Assembly (NCBI GenBank): GCA_963790545.1
Contig: CAWBPA010000024.1
Coordinates: forward strand, 434,001 to 498,000
Length of the DNA: 64,000 nt
Direction of reading: 5' to 3'
From: DATBJG01 sp963790545
GTDB lineage: Bacteria; Acidobacteriota; Vicinamibacteria; Vicinamibacterales; JAMQPK01
Part shown: piece by piece, positions 52,622 to 62,509 of the stretch
Numbering within the stretch: position 1 is the stretch's first letter
Layout of the letters: each line of letters opens with the position of its first letter
Notes under the pieces: generated by a model
Told to the model about the DNA's origin: nothing
The model's input: the letters and a program-made list of their open reading frames with translations, nothing else
The model's database searches: none
Translations under genes and position numbers: made by a program

Positions 52622-54232
52622 CTATCCGTACGCAAGAACCGGCAAGCCGAATTTCTCCCGTAACGCGCGGTCAGCTGCGGCGTCAACGGCCTGCTGGAAG
52701 ACCGTCGCCTCCATCCGCTGGCGAAACGGCTCGAGGTCACCTGCAGCCTCCTGCGCTATCGCAGCGTGGAGCTCGACCGGGCAACTGCTGCGGGCAGCAG
52801 CCGCCAGCGCGCGATCCATGGCTGTAAGGCGCTCGACGAGCTCGGCCCGCGCCAGACCCCTGGCGGTGGCGGCCATGTCTCGAATGGATTCGAGCTGCTC
52901 GATCGTCCGCGAGATTTCGGCATCGAGGACTGGGGTCGCCGGGTCGGTCTGTCGCGCAACGAGGCGGCCGATCGCACGATCGATGTGGGCAACAAGACTT
53001 TGACGAGGTTTCGCGGTACCTGTGACATCCTGTTCGTCGCGGCCGGATGACCGAGGAACGTGGACGCCAACCGCGCGCCGCCATTCGTCGAATGCGTCCA
53101 GCACGTCGGCTTCGCAGAAATCGATGCGGACGGGCCGCCTGCGCGGACCTTTGGCGTAGTAGCGCTCGAAATAGCGATCGACGCCATGCCGCACGACCTT
53201 GGCCGGAATGCCTCGCGAGGCCCATCCAGACACCAGCTCGAAGGCAGGTCCGACAATACGTATCAGGTGGCCGTCATTCTTCCGGCAGAGATATGTTTCG
53301 ACGTCGCGGCAGACAGGTTGCTGAAAAAGTCGCAACCTGAATTTCGAAGTCTGAAGTCTGAGCTTAGGAATTCGGCCAGAATTCTCAGGCTTCAGATTTG
53401 TGACTTCAGACTTCCAACTTAGGCTGCGTTTTTCAGCAGCCGTAAGTCCACCGTTGCGTTCCCAGACAATGCGAAGGCCCCGCAGCGTGAGTTCCGGATC
53501 GACTTCCTGGATCGAGGTGGTCTCAGGGGAAATCACGTCGGCCAGGCCACCGGTTGACACGCAAATCGCCGTCGCACCAAGCTCGGCGCGCATGCGCTGA
53601 ACGAGGCCTTCGACCATTCCCACGTATCCGTAGAAGAGGCCCGATTCCATCGAACCTACGGTCGTGCGACCGATCACCTGTCGGGGTTTCCTCACATCGA
53701 CGCGCGGCAGCCGGGCCGCCCGCTGAAACAGGGCGTCTGCTGAAATCTGGATGCCCGGACAAATCACGCCGCCCAGATACTCACCCTTGGCGGTGATGGC
53801 ATCGAACGTCGTGGCCGTTCCGAAATCCACCACGATGACGGGCCGGCTCTCTTTCCGCCCGTAACGCTCGTACGCGCCAATCCCGTTCACGATGCGGTCC
53901 GCTCCGACCTCCGCCGGATTCTCGTACAGAACGGGCATCCCCGTCTTGGTTTCGCCGTCGACCACGAGCGGTACCAGTTTGAAGTACCGCTCGACCATTT
54001 CCGTTGTCACACGGGTCAATGGGGGAACGACCGACGCAATGACGACAGCACGCACTCGACTGGTTTCGATACGACTATGTTCGAAGAGCTGCGTAATCCA
54101 GATGCCCAACTCATCAGATGTGCGCTCGCGCCGAGTTGCAAGTCGCCAGCTCTGCTGCAACTGCTCGCCGGCGTACACACCAAGCACGATGTTGGTGTTG
54201 CCGACATCAATCGCCAGGAGCAGGTCAGCCAT
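52622..54232 (-). CDS. coaX: Type III pantothenate kinase CoaX fused through repeat DNA to an unknown domain
   Basis: Residues 1-260 form a complete CoaX: LLLAIDVGNTNIVLGVYAG, VVDFGTATTFDAI, GGVICPGIQIS and CVSTGGLADVI; it phosphorylates pantothenate, the first CoA step. The normal end is near LTLRGLRIVWERN (about 255). Then ~50 residues (GLTAAEKRSLSWKSEVTN and on) are coded by the repeat at 53317-53441. From about residue 310 a second ~225-residue region follows (IRIVGPAFELVSGWASRGIP, RIDFCEADVLDAFDEWRRAV, and a helical C-terminus) of a family I cannot name. No start codon is seen at its beginning. BirA and NadC lie upstream, so cofactor genes cluster. Confidence 0.8.
   Translation of the reverse strand: MADLLLAIDVGNTNIVLGVYAGEQLQQSWRLATRRERTSDELGIWITQLFEHSRIETSRVRAVVIASVVPPLTRVTTEMVERYFKLVPLVVDGETKTGMPVLYENPAEVGADRIVNGIGAYERYGRKESRPVIVVDFGTATTFDAITAKGEYLGGVICPGIQISADALFQRAARLPRVDVRKPRQVIGRTTVGSMESGLFYGYVGMVEGLVQRMRAELGATAICVSTGGLADVISPETTSIQEVDPELTLRGLRIVWERNGGLTAAEKRSLSWKSEVTNLKPENSGRIPKLRLQTSKFRLRLFQQPVCRDVETYLCRKNDGHLIRIVGPAFELVSGWASRGIPAKVVRHGVDRYFERYYAKGPRRRPVRIDFCEADVLDAFDEWRRAVGVHVPRSSGRDEQDVTGTAKPRQSLVAHIDRAIGRLVARQTDPATPVLDAEISRTIEQLESIRDMAATARGLARAELVERLTAMDRALAAAARSSCPVELHAAIAQEAAGDLEPFRQRMEATVFQQAVDAAADRALREKFGLPVLAYG
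53317..53441. repeat. GAAGTCT word hairpin with GCTGCTGAAAAA ends, inside the coaX frame
   Basis: Outer arms GTTGCTGAAAAA at 53317-53328 and TTTTTCAGCAGCC at 53429-53441 pair; inner arms (GAAGTCTGAAGTCTGAGC and GCTTCAGATTTGTGACTTC) too. The whole 125-bp hairpin lies in-frame between the CoaX part and the second domain. Confidence 0.8.
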
Positions 54233-54236
54233 GGGG

Positions 54237-54263
54237 AGTTTTCAGTTTTCAGTTTTCAGTTTC
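54237..54263. repeat. Short tandem repeat of TTTTCAG
   Basis: About four copies of the 7-bp unit TTTTCAG/GTTTTCA lie between coaX and birA. The birA stop (54263-54265) lies at the right edge. Only one arm is present. Confidence 0.75.
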
Positions 54264-55090
54264 TATTTCCACCTGACCTCACCCGCCACGAGTCGTGTGA
54301 CGACTTCGCCTGTCCGTGCCAGGAGAGCGCCGTCATCGTCGAGATCGATCGCATGCCCGCGCACGATACCTTCTGGGCTGTCCCACTCGATCGGAGCCCC
54401 GCGTAGAGAAGGGGCAAACGCGCGCCAGGCGCTCAGAATAGCATCGAAGCGTGCGTTTCGGAGTTCCTGGTACCGGGTGGTAAGCGCCGCAAGCGTCTCC
54501 ACGAGCACCGGCGCGCGATCGATTGGGCGACCGAGCTCGGCCTCGAGTGAGGTCGCCACGCTGGCCAGGGTGAGCGGATACGCCGTCAGACGAACATTGA
54601 TGCCGATACCGACTACGACGGCTGGATGTTCAGCGCCTGTCGTCGACATCTCCGTCAGAATGCCACCCAATTTCCGCCGGCCCACGACCAGGTCATTGGG
54701 CCACTTCAACTCGACTGGCAAACCGGTGCTGGTGCGCACCCCTTCGGCAAGCGCCACACCTGCCGTAACGGTGAGCCGCGACGCAATCCAGTGAGGAAAC
54801 TGTGGCGACTCGCCCCGAGGCCTCAGAACCACCGATACGTAAATGCCCGACCCCACCGGTGAGAACCATTCGCGGCCCCGACGGCCGCGTCCAGCCGTTT
54901 GCGCGTCCGCCAGAATGACGGTGCCTTCATCGGCACCGGCCTCGGCAAGCCGCATCGCGAGATCATTGGTGGACGCGAGCGTCGAGAAACAACGAAGCCC
55001 GACCGCAAAGACACCAAGCCGTGCGCCCGCTCGGTCCCAGGCATCCTGGATTTCCGGCGGAACGCCCGACGGCGCCGGCAGAGTCCGCAT
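54263..55090 (-). CDS. birA: Biotin-[acetyl-CoA-carboxylase] ligase BirA (no DNA-binding domain)
   Basis: The ATG at 55090, one base after the nadC stop, gives 275 residues. The catalytic core shows STNDLAMRLAEAGADEGTV, GRGRRGREWFSP (biotinyl-AMP loop), ELKWPNDLVVGRRKLGGIL and VVVGIGINV. The N-terminal winged helix of E. coli BirA is absent, so it is a mono-functional ligase. Class I. Overlap with neighbours suggests an operon valS-nadC-birA-coaX. Confidence 0.93.
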   Translation of the reverse strand: MRTLPAPSGVPPEIQDAWDRAGARLGVFAVGLRCFSTLASTNDLAMRLAEAGADEGTVILADAQTAGRGRRGREWFSPVGSGIYVSVVLRPRGESPQFPHWIASRLTVTAGVALAEGVRTSTGLPVELKWPNDLVVGRRKLGGILTEMSTTGAEHPAVVVGIGINVRLTAYPLTLASVATSLEAELGRPIDRAPVLVETLAALTTRYQELRNARFDAILSAWRAFAPSLRGAPIEWDSPEGIVRGHAIDLDDDGALLARTGEVVTRLVAGEVRWK

Positions 55091-55091
55091 G

Positions 55092-55946
55092 TCAGGCCGG
55101 TTCGATTTCAAAGCTGATGTCGGCGGCAGCGGCCGAGTGGGTCAGAGCGCCACTCGACACGAAGTCGGCGCCCGTGCAGGCAAGCTCGGGAATGCGATCG
55201 AGTGAAACCCCACCGGAGATCTCGGTTTTTGCGCGACCACGACAACGCCGGACGGCTTCCTGAATATCTGCCGTCTCCATGTTGTCGAGCAGCAGGATAT
55301 CGGCACCGGCCTGCAGCGCCTCATCGACCTCGTTCAGATTCTCCACTTCGACTTCCACCGGGTACGGAAGTTGAGCTTTTTTGACGCGGGAGACCGCTAC
55401 GCGAACGCCGCCGGCAAGCCGGATATGGTTGTCCTTGATCAGCACTCCATCGTCGAGGCTCATACGGTGGTTGGTGCCGCCACCCGCGCGAACGGCGTAC
55501 TTCTCCAACGTTCGAAACGTCGGCGTCGTCTTGCGGGTGTCGAGCACGACTATCCGACCTCGACTGGCCTCGACGAACCGGCGCGCGAGCGTGGCAATGC
55601 CCGACAATCGCTGCAGGAAGTTCAACGCAGTCCGTTCGGCGGTGAGCAGCGCCCGGGCGCTGCCGGTGATTTCGGCAATCGACTCGCCTGGTTCGCACCA
55701 CTGACCGTCACGCCGCAAGACCGTGACGCGGGCGTCGGGATCGAGTTGCCGGAACGACTCGATGGCCACGTCGAGCCCGGCCACCACGCCTGCGGACTTC
55801 ATCACCAGCACACCTCGCCCTCGTGCCTGCGGGTCAATGGCGGCCTGGGTGGTGACGTCGCCGCGACCCGCGTCCTCCGCGAGCGCCCGACGGACCAGAT
55901 CCTCATAGTCGCGTGGATCGAGTCCGACAGGCTCGGCGCCGGTCAT
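55092..55946 (-). CDS. nadC: Nicotinate-nucleotide diphosphorylase (carboxylating) NadC
   Basis: NadC converts quinolinate and PRPP to nicotinate mononucleotide in NAD synthesis. The 284-residue frame is intact: EDAGRGDVTTQAAI, TALNFLQRLSGIATLARRFV, VLDTRKTTPTFRTLEKYAVR and GGGTNHRMSLDDGVLIKDNH, then VEVENLNEVDEAL near the end. The start ATG overlaps the valS stop as ATGA. No nadA or nadB in the window. Confidence 0.95.
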   Translation of the reverse strand: MTGAEPVGLDPRDYEDLVRRALAEDAGRGDVTTQAAIDPQARGRGVLVMKSAGVVAGLDVAIESFRQLDPDARVTVLRRDGQWCEPGESIAEITGSARALLTAERTALNFLQRLSGIATLARRFVEASRGRIVVLDTRKTTPTFRTLEKYAVRAGGGTNHRMSLDDGVLIKDNHIRLAGGVRVAVSRVKKAQLPYPVEVEVENLNEVDEALQAGADILLLDNMETADIQEAVRRCRGRAKTEISGGVSLDRIPELACTGADFVSSGALTHSAAAADISFEIEPA

Positions 55947-58530
55947 GTCCCGGCCCCTCCGGGTGCGGCTTCAGCCAGCTCCACGTCGACACTGTATTCT
56001 CCCTGAGCCGTGTCGAGACGTTCGATGAGCCCCGCTGCCATCAAGTCACGTCGCACGTCGTCGATCAGGCCAATTCGTTCCGGACGCTCGCGGACGACCA
56101 CGCGACGGGCGGAGGTTTTCATGGGGCGCTGCTCTTCGGATTTCTTCTTGCGCACGTCGCCGAGGACCATGGCCGCCATCTCCAGCGCCATCACCCCGCG
56201 ATCGTCCCCTCCACCCGACAACGCAAGGAGCTCCTGGAAGATGGCCATGTCGCGCGATGCACGGAACCGGGCTGCCACCAGGACCAGACTTCCTCCGTTA
56301 CGAACGGCAGAAACGGCGCAAAGAGCCGAAGCAGCGTCGACAGCGCGGCCAGCAACGCGCTGTTGGCCGATCCGGCAGCTGCCTCGCCGTGATCGCCGTA
56401 TCGTCGCGATTTCACCAGTTCGAGGTAGTTGTCGCAGAAAAACCAGAAGAAGCCCTCGGAGTGCTCGAGCGCGCGTGTGTAGTTGTAAGACTCGAGGTCG
56501 GAAGTCGCCTCGTCAACGAGCTTCGCCAGCTTCGTCAACATCCCGCGGTCGACCGCGTGCGTGACGTCTCCGCACGGCTCGGTCTTCATGAGAATAAACT
56601 TCGACGCGTTCAGCAGCTTGATGGCGAGACGCCTTCCGACCTTCATCTGCCCCACGTCGAAGGCCGTATCGGCGCCCGGCCCTCCCCGGGCGGCCCAATA
56701 CCGTACACCGTCCGAGCCGTGTTCCTCGAGCAACGCAAACGGCGTGACGACGTTGCCCTTCGATTTGGACATCTTCTTGCGATCCGGATCGAGTATCCAA
56801 CCCGAGAGCGCCGCATTCGTCCACGGCAGGCTGTCGTGCTCGAAGTGCGAGCGCAGCACGGTATCGAACAGCCAGGTGCGAATGATGTCGTGCGCCTGCG
56901 GGCGCAGATCGAATGGGAACAGCCGCTCGAAAAGGTCAGGGTCCTCTTCCCAGCGTGCGGCAATCTGCGGTGTGAGGGATGAGGTCGCCCACGTATCCAT
57001 GATGTCGGGATCCGCGGCAAACCCGCCCGGTTTGTCGCGCTGAGTCGGATTGTAGCCGTCAGGGAGCTCCGTGGACGGATCCAACGGGAGCCGTGATTCA
57101 TCAGGCAGGAGTGGATCGGTAAACCGGATCACGCCATCGGCGCCAATCGGGTACCACACGGGAAACGGCACGCCAAAGAACCGCTGGCGGCTGATACACC
57201 AGTCGCCCGCCAGTCCGGTCACCCAATTCTCATAGCGTGTCCGCATGTACTCCGGGTGCCACCGCAGTTGTCGTCCTCGCGCGAGCAACGCCTCACGAAA
57301 TTCCATGGTTCGAATGAACCATTGACGACTCGTGATGATCTCGAGCGGCCGATCTCCCTTTTCGTAGAACTTCACGCTATGCGTGATGGGCCGCACATCA
57401 CCAATCAACGCACCAGCTTCCTTCAGCTGTTCCACGATCGCCGTCCGCGCTTTCGAAACCGACAGACCCGTGAGGCCGGTCGTAGCTGCTCTGCGCGCTC
57501 GCAGGGTTGTCGGATTCCCAGCCGGCTTCACCCCACCGCACCGGTCGAAGTGTCCCGTTCGGCTGGAGGACTCCGCGCACCGGCAGCTCGAGCTCGCGCC
57601 ACCACACGACGTCCGTCACATCGCCAAACGTGCAAATCATCGCGACGCCGGTGCCCTTCTCAGGATCGGCCAGCGGATGGGCCTTGACCGGGACGCGCGC
57701 GCGAAAGAGCGGCGTCAGCACGTGCTGGCCAAACAATGGACGGTATCTTTCATCGTCCGGATGCGCCACGAGCGCGACGCAGGCGGGCAGGAGTTCAGGA
57801 CGGGTGGTTTCGATCTCGATGGCGCCCCCATCGAGACGATCGAAACGCAGCCGATGATACGCGCCTTCGCGTTCACGGTCTTCCAGCTCTGCCTGGGCCA
57901 CGGCCGTCCGGAAGTCAATGTCCCAGAGCGTCGGCGCCTCGAGCTGGTACGCGAGGCCGCGCTTCAGCAGCCGGATGAACGCCAGCTGCGAAACACGTTG
58001 GGCACGGCGATCGATCGTCGCATAGCCCATCGACCAGTCCACCGACAAACCCAGATACCGCCACAAGTGCTCGAAGGCTTTCTCGTCTTCGACCGTCAGC
58101 CGATTGCACAACTCGATGAAGTTCGGGCGCGAAACTGGAATGGCCTGCTTCCCGGGTTTCTCCGGCGGCACAAACGCCGGATCGTACGGGAGCGACGGAT
58201 CGCAGCGAACGCCGTAGTAGTTCTGTACTCGCCGTTCGGTTGGCAGGCCGTTGTCGTCCCACCCATCGGATAGAAAACCGCCTTGCCACGCATGCGCTGG
58301 AACCGGGCGATGAGATCCGTATGCGTGTAGGAGAACACATGACCGACATGCAGCGATCCGCTGACCGTCGGTGGCGGCGTATCGATGGCGTACACGTCAC
58401 CGCGCGGACGGCTGCGATCAACTGGTAGGTCTGCTCCGCCTCCCAGCGCTTCAGCCATTTGGTCTCGAGTCCTTCCAGCGCAGGTTTTCTGGTACCTGAA
58501 CAGGCCGATGGATCCGGTCGCGTCGGGCAT
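55943..58530 (-). CDS. valS: Valyl-tRNA synthetase (multiple frameshifts)
   Basis: The span fits a ~860-residue ValRS of the shorter type. Recovered in order: MPDATGSIGLFRYQK start, PPPTVSGSLHVGHVFSYTHT (HIGH motif), CP1 editing domain (IEIETTRPELLPACVALVAH), GDWCISRQRFFGVPFPVW, KKMSKSKGNVVTPF (KMSKS), and the anticodon domain ending VLGDVRKKKSEEQRPMK. Frame changes are needed near 58481 (AAAA), 58400, 58260 (GGGTGGG), 57525-57530 and 56240. The homopolymer positions suggest sequence errors. If the organism has no other valS, the gene must be whole in life. Confidence 0.88.
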
Positions 58531-58582
58531 GACGGGTAATGGTAGTCGGTGGCACGAACGGAGGGAAGAGCCGAGGGAAATC

Positions 58583-58758
58583 TAGCGAATCGCGATTGCG
58601 TGAATCGTGATTCGTTGGTAATTGGTTCATTTCTGATTGGGCGATTTATTCGAGAGATCGCGAGTGACGATTCTTTCGTGAATCAGCCGATAAGTCACCA
58701 CTCGGAAATCAGTCAATGGTCAACGATTCACGAATGACGAATCGCTAATCGCTCAATC
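58583..58758. repeat. Long GCGAATCG word hairpin, copy 2
   Basis: The left half 58583-58674 (TAGCGAATCGCGATTGCGTG, AATCGTGATTCGTTGG and on) and right half 58676-58758 (CACGAATGACGAATCGCTAA, TCGCTCAATC at the end) form one of the longest hairpins here, ~175 bases. It is related to 51249-51326. The response-regulator stop codon at 58745-58747 lies in the right arm. It fills the gap of 214 bases before valS. Confidence 0.8.
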
Positions 58759-60055
58759 TACCGGTTCTCTTGATGCGGTCGATTTCGTCGCGCACCAGGC
58801 GCTCGGCAACTCTCGACGACCGTGTCCCGGACGACCGCATCGTTGAGACGGCTGAGCACGCGCTCTGAGACGCGGTCGACGAGCTCATCGGTGATGGCGA
58901 CCGGGCCGGCCGCAGCGGGTGGCGCAAACATGCGGGTATCGTCAGGGTTTCGCCCTGTTCTGCGGCGAGCAATGCCACAAACGCGTCGGCCATTGGCACA
59001 GACACGACGGGTCTCGGAATTTCAGCACTGGCAAACGAGGGCTCGTCGAACGTGACTGTCGGTTTCGGAGAGCTCTCGACCGGGGACACGACCGGTCGTG
59101 ACGGTGTGCTTGGGATTTGCGCCACCGCTGCCGGCTGATGCGCAACGGTCGTCGCCGCCGGTTCACTCACCCGAACGGGGGGCGCAGGAGATGCCGCCGA
59201 CGCGACTGGCTTGGGCGACACATCGGTCAGTCCGGAGAAGTCGAGGTCCGCCGCGCCAGACACTTCGGCAGCCTGCTTGGCAATCCATTCGAATTCGTTC
59301 GGTCCCGCGCCAGGTGTCCGCGTCAGTCCGCTCGGTTTCTCGACTTCGGGAGCGCTTGGTGGACGTTCCGGGGCCCAATCCAAATCATCTGGGGTGCCCG
59401 CGGCCGGCGTTGGCGCCGGCGGAGCCGGGGCGGCACCCGCACGCTGCGACGCATCAAGATTTGAAAACGCCGCATCGAGCTGATTGAAATAGTCGTCGAG
59501 GGACACCTGCGCGTCGACCACTCGGCTTTTGCTGCCGGGTTCGCTGGACGTCAACACGCTTATGGGATCGACGACGGGCGCGGGATAGGCAGGCTGAGGC
59601 TCGGATACCCGTACGTCAGGGGCGACCGGCGCTGGGGCCGCGGTCTGAGGCGGCGCCGCGGACTCGGTCGGGGGCTGGCGGTTCCGCCAGCAGCCTTGAG
59701 TAATTGTTTGACGCGACTAATCACCATGTGCGGCTCGAACGGTTTGGCAAGGACTCCATCGCATCCCACTGCCGTGGCGCGCCCGATCAACGGGCTCGAA
59801 CGCGCCCGTCAACAACACCACAGGAATATGTGCCAGTGCCGGTCGGCTCTTGACGTAGGCGGCCACATCGTAACCATCCCGCTTCGGCATCCCGACGTCA
59901 GCCAGAATGATATCGGGAGGGTCGGCTTCGATTCGGTCGATGGCCTGCTGGCCATCGCCAACGGCGGCCACGTTGACGTCCTCATCGGCGAACGTCAGCT
60001 CGATCACGCGCTGGATGGTGATGCTGTCGTCCGCCAGGAGGAGCTTGTGAGACAT
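58745..60055 (-). CDS. Response regulator with long Pro-rich C-terminal region (frameshifted)
   Basis: From ATG at 60055 the receiver domain reads KLLLADDSITIQRVIELTFA, phospho-acceptor Asp in DIILADVGMPKRDGYD, and the Lys in GVLAKPFEPHMVISRV. A ~180-residue Pro/Ala-rich linker follows, then a helical segment (DELVDRVSERVLSRLNDAVV) and the end ERLVRDEIDRIKRTGRL. Frame changes are needed near 59775-59800, 59640-59720, 58960-58990 and 58810. There is no DNA-binding domain, so it probably signals by protein contact. No histidine kinase is adjacent. Confidence 0.75.
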
Positions 60056-60145
60056 GACCGGATCGCCTTCTACGAACGGAGAGAGCCCACCACCCTAGCT
60101 GTTTCGGACGAAAAGCGCGCGAAGGATAGGCCTGGCATGGTCGAT

Positions 60146-60553
60146 TCAGCCCCGATCGGCGCGCTTTCGGCCCTGGGACCCCACAAATTCGACGATCTCG
60201 CGCATAGGGGTTCCGGGCAGAAAGACGGCCGCAATCCCCATCTGCTTGAGCGCCTCGGCATCCCGATCGGGAATGATCCCCCCCACGATGACCTGGACGT
60301 CGTCCAGTCCCTGCTCCCTGAGGCGCCGCAGCACCTCCGGGCAGATGTGATTGTGCGCGCCGGACAGAATCGACAAGCCAATCACGTCTGCATCTTCCTG
60401 CAGGGCCGCGGCCACAATCTGCTCAGGCGTCTGGCGGAGCCCCATGTAGATCACTTCCACGCCCGCGTCGCGCAACGCGCGCGCAATGACTTTGGCGCCG
60501 CGGTCGTGACCATCGAGACCAGGCTTGGCGATGACAACTCGGACCTTTCGCAT
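60146..60553 (-). CDS. Methylmalonyl-CoA mutase cobalamin-binding subunit
   Basis: The 135-residue protein is a free B12-binding domain: KVRVVIAKPGLDGHDRGAKV with the lower-axial His in DGHDRG, GLSILSGAHN and VIVGGIIPDRDAEAL. It pairs with the catalytic subunit encoded just upstream. Split mutases (large catalytic part plus small B12 part) occur in many bacteria and archaea. The frame is intact although the partner gene is heavily broken. Confidence 0.9.
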   Translation of the reverse strand: MRKVRVVIAKPGLDGHDRGAKVIARALRDAGVEVIYMGLRQTPEQIVAAALQEDADVIGLSILSGAHNHICPEVLRRLREQGLDDVQVIVGGIIPDRDAEALKQMGIAAVFLPGTPMREIVEFVGSQGRKRADRG

Positions 60554-60555
60554 GA

Positions 60556-60673
60556 GGGGTTCTAGGGTTCTAAAGTTCTAAGGTTCCAGGGTTCTGCAGT
60601 TCGCGGCAAGGGGTGATGATCTCCATGGTTCCACGTAGAACCTTGGAACCTTAGAACCCTAGAACCTTAGAAC
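60556..60673. repeat. GGTTCTA word hairpin
   Basis: Left arm 60556-60600 (GGTTCTAGGGTTCTAAAG, TTCTAAGGTTCCAGGGTTC) and right arm 60636-60673 (TAGAACCTTGGAACCTTAG, AACCCTAGAACCTTAGAACC) are near-perfect complements of about five copies each. It separates the two methylmalonyl-CoA mutase genes. Confidence 0.88.
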
Positions 60674-62347
60674 CTTATATCGTTGCTTCCTCCTGATACT
60701 CTCCCCAGACATCCCTTAGCGCATCGCCCATTTCGCCGACCGTTGCGTACGCCGCGCGCGCCCTCGATCAGAGGCGGCATCCTATCCACTGTCCGGCAGC
60801 CGCCTCCGCAGGCGATCGAGCGCACGACGCACGCGCTCGTTGTCCCGGTGCCGCCGCAGAGCTTCGAGCTTGGCCATCTGTCGTTCGCCGACGCTCTCAT
60901 CATGTACAGCGTCGGAATCGGCGCTTCGTCCGGTGACAGAAACGCGTTCACGCCCACACAATTATGTCCCGGGCCTCGACGTCGCTGAAACCGGTATGCG
61001 CTGTCGCCAACTCCCGCTGGGGGAAGCACCCTCGATCGCTCGACCATCCCCCCCATCGCATCGATCTTCGCGAAGTAGTCGTAGGCCTCACGCTCGAGAT
61101 CGCGTGTCAGCGCCTCGACCAGATATGAACCCCCAAGAGGATCGACGATTTCGTCATGCCTGTTTCGTGCGCCATGATTTGCCGCGTGCGAAGGGCCAGG
61201 GTCGCCGCTTGCAGCCGTTGGAAGCGCGATGGCTTCGTCGAGCGAGTTCGTGTGCAGGGAATTTTCCGCCCAGGACGGCCGGCCAGCGCCTCGATGGGCC
61301 GTGCGCACCACATTGTTTTGCGGCTGCTGCGCCGTGAGAGAAACGCCGGCAGTCTGAGCGTGGAAGCGCAGTTTCCATGACCGCTCGCTCTTTCGCGCCA
61401 AAGCGGTCGCGCATGACGGTGGCCCAGATGCGGCGGGCGGCCCGATACTTCGCGATCTCCTCGAAGAAGTCGCTGTGTGCGTTGAAGAAGAACGACATCC
61501 GCGGGACGAAGGTCATCGACGTCGAGGCCGGCGTTGACGCCGTACTGGACATACTCGATTCCATCGCGAAGAGTGAATGCGAGCTCCTGCGCAGCGGTCG
61601 CGCCCGCTTCACGGATGTGATAGCCGCTGACGGAAATGGTGTTCCAGCGCGGCATACCGGTGCGCGGAGCAGAACTGGAACACGTCAGTGACGAGCCGCA
61701 TCGACGGGCGGGGTGGATAGATGTATTCCTTCTGCGCGATGAACTCCTTGAGGATGTCGTTCTGCAGCGTTCCGGAAATCCGCTCCCCAGGATGCACCCT
61801 GCTTCTCGGCGACCACCAGATACATCGCGAAGATGATCGATGCCGGCGAGTTGATGGTCATCGACGTCGTCACATCCGCGAGCGGGATGCCGTCGAACAA
61901 CGCCTCCATGTCTGCTAGCGAGACCACGCTCACTCCGCACTTGCCCACCTCGCCGCGCGAGAGTTCGTGGTCGGGGTCGCGCCCATGAGCGTCGGAAGAT
62001 CGAACGCCACGCTCAAGCCGGTGCCGCCGGCTCGAAAGCAGCTCTTTGTAGCGCTGGTTGGTTTCCGCCGGGGAGCCGAATCCGGCAAACTGCCGCATGG
62101 TCCACAGCTTGCCGCGGTATCCCGAGGCGTGGATGCCGCGCGTATAAGGGAAGCTTCCGGGGGCCTGGCTCGACCGGGCACGGTCGACGTCCACAAGATC
62201 CTGACCGGTGTACAAGCGGTTGATCGGACGGCCCGAAATGGTCGTGAACGGCACCGCCCGCTCAGGCGATTCCTTCAACGCCGGCTCGAGCGTCTGGCGT
62301 GCCCACTGCTCGCGCCCGGTATCTGCCTTGCTCGAGGTCGTCTTCAT
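60667..62347 (-). pseudogene. Methylmalonyl-CoA mutase large (catalytic) subunit, about ten frame breaks
   Basis: Recognisable pieces in order, spread over all three frames: start at ATG 62347 (MKTTSSKADTGREQW), TISGRPINRLYTGQD, YTRGIHASGYRGKLWTMRQF, VTTSMTINSPASIIFAMYLV, ISGTLQNDILKEFIAQKEYI, SVSGYHIREAGATAAQELAF, MSFFFNAHSDFFEEIAKYRA, TAGVSLTAQQPQNNVVRTA, DPLGGSYLVEALTRDLEREA and MPPLIEGAR near the end. The true stop is probably TAA at 60675-60677. Conserved residues survive, so loss is recent or it is an artefact of poor sequence. The B12 subunit is intact, as is meaB, which argues for artefact. If real, the pathway would be dead. Confidence 0.8.
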
Positions 62348-62509
62348 GCGCGTGAACACCCGGTCCGTTCCATTCGCGTGTGGGTCCGCGTTTCCTGATT
62401 ATACTGCTCGTCTCCGCGCCGCTTCGTTGCACAACGGCGCGATGTGAGCAGTGATGTGAAGCGTCCGTTTCTTGACTCCCTGTTGGCGCCACGCTAGGCT
62501 CGCCATCTG

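Noticed and set aside
60556..60673. Telomere- or origin-like repeat (GGTTCTA)
   Set aside because: Inverted halves and position between co-directional genes fit the local word hairpins; no dnaA gene or DnaA boxes nearby.
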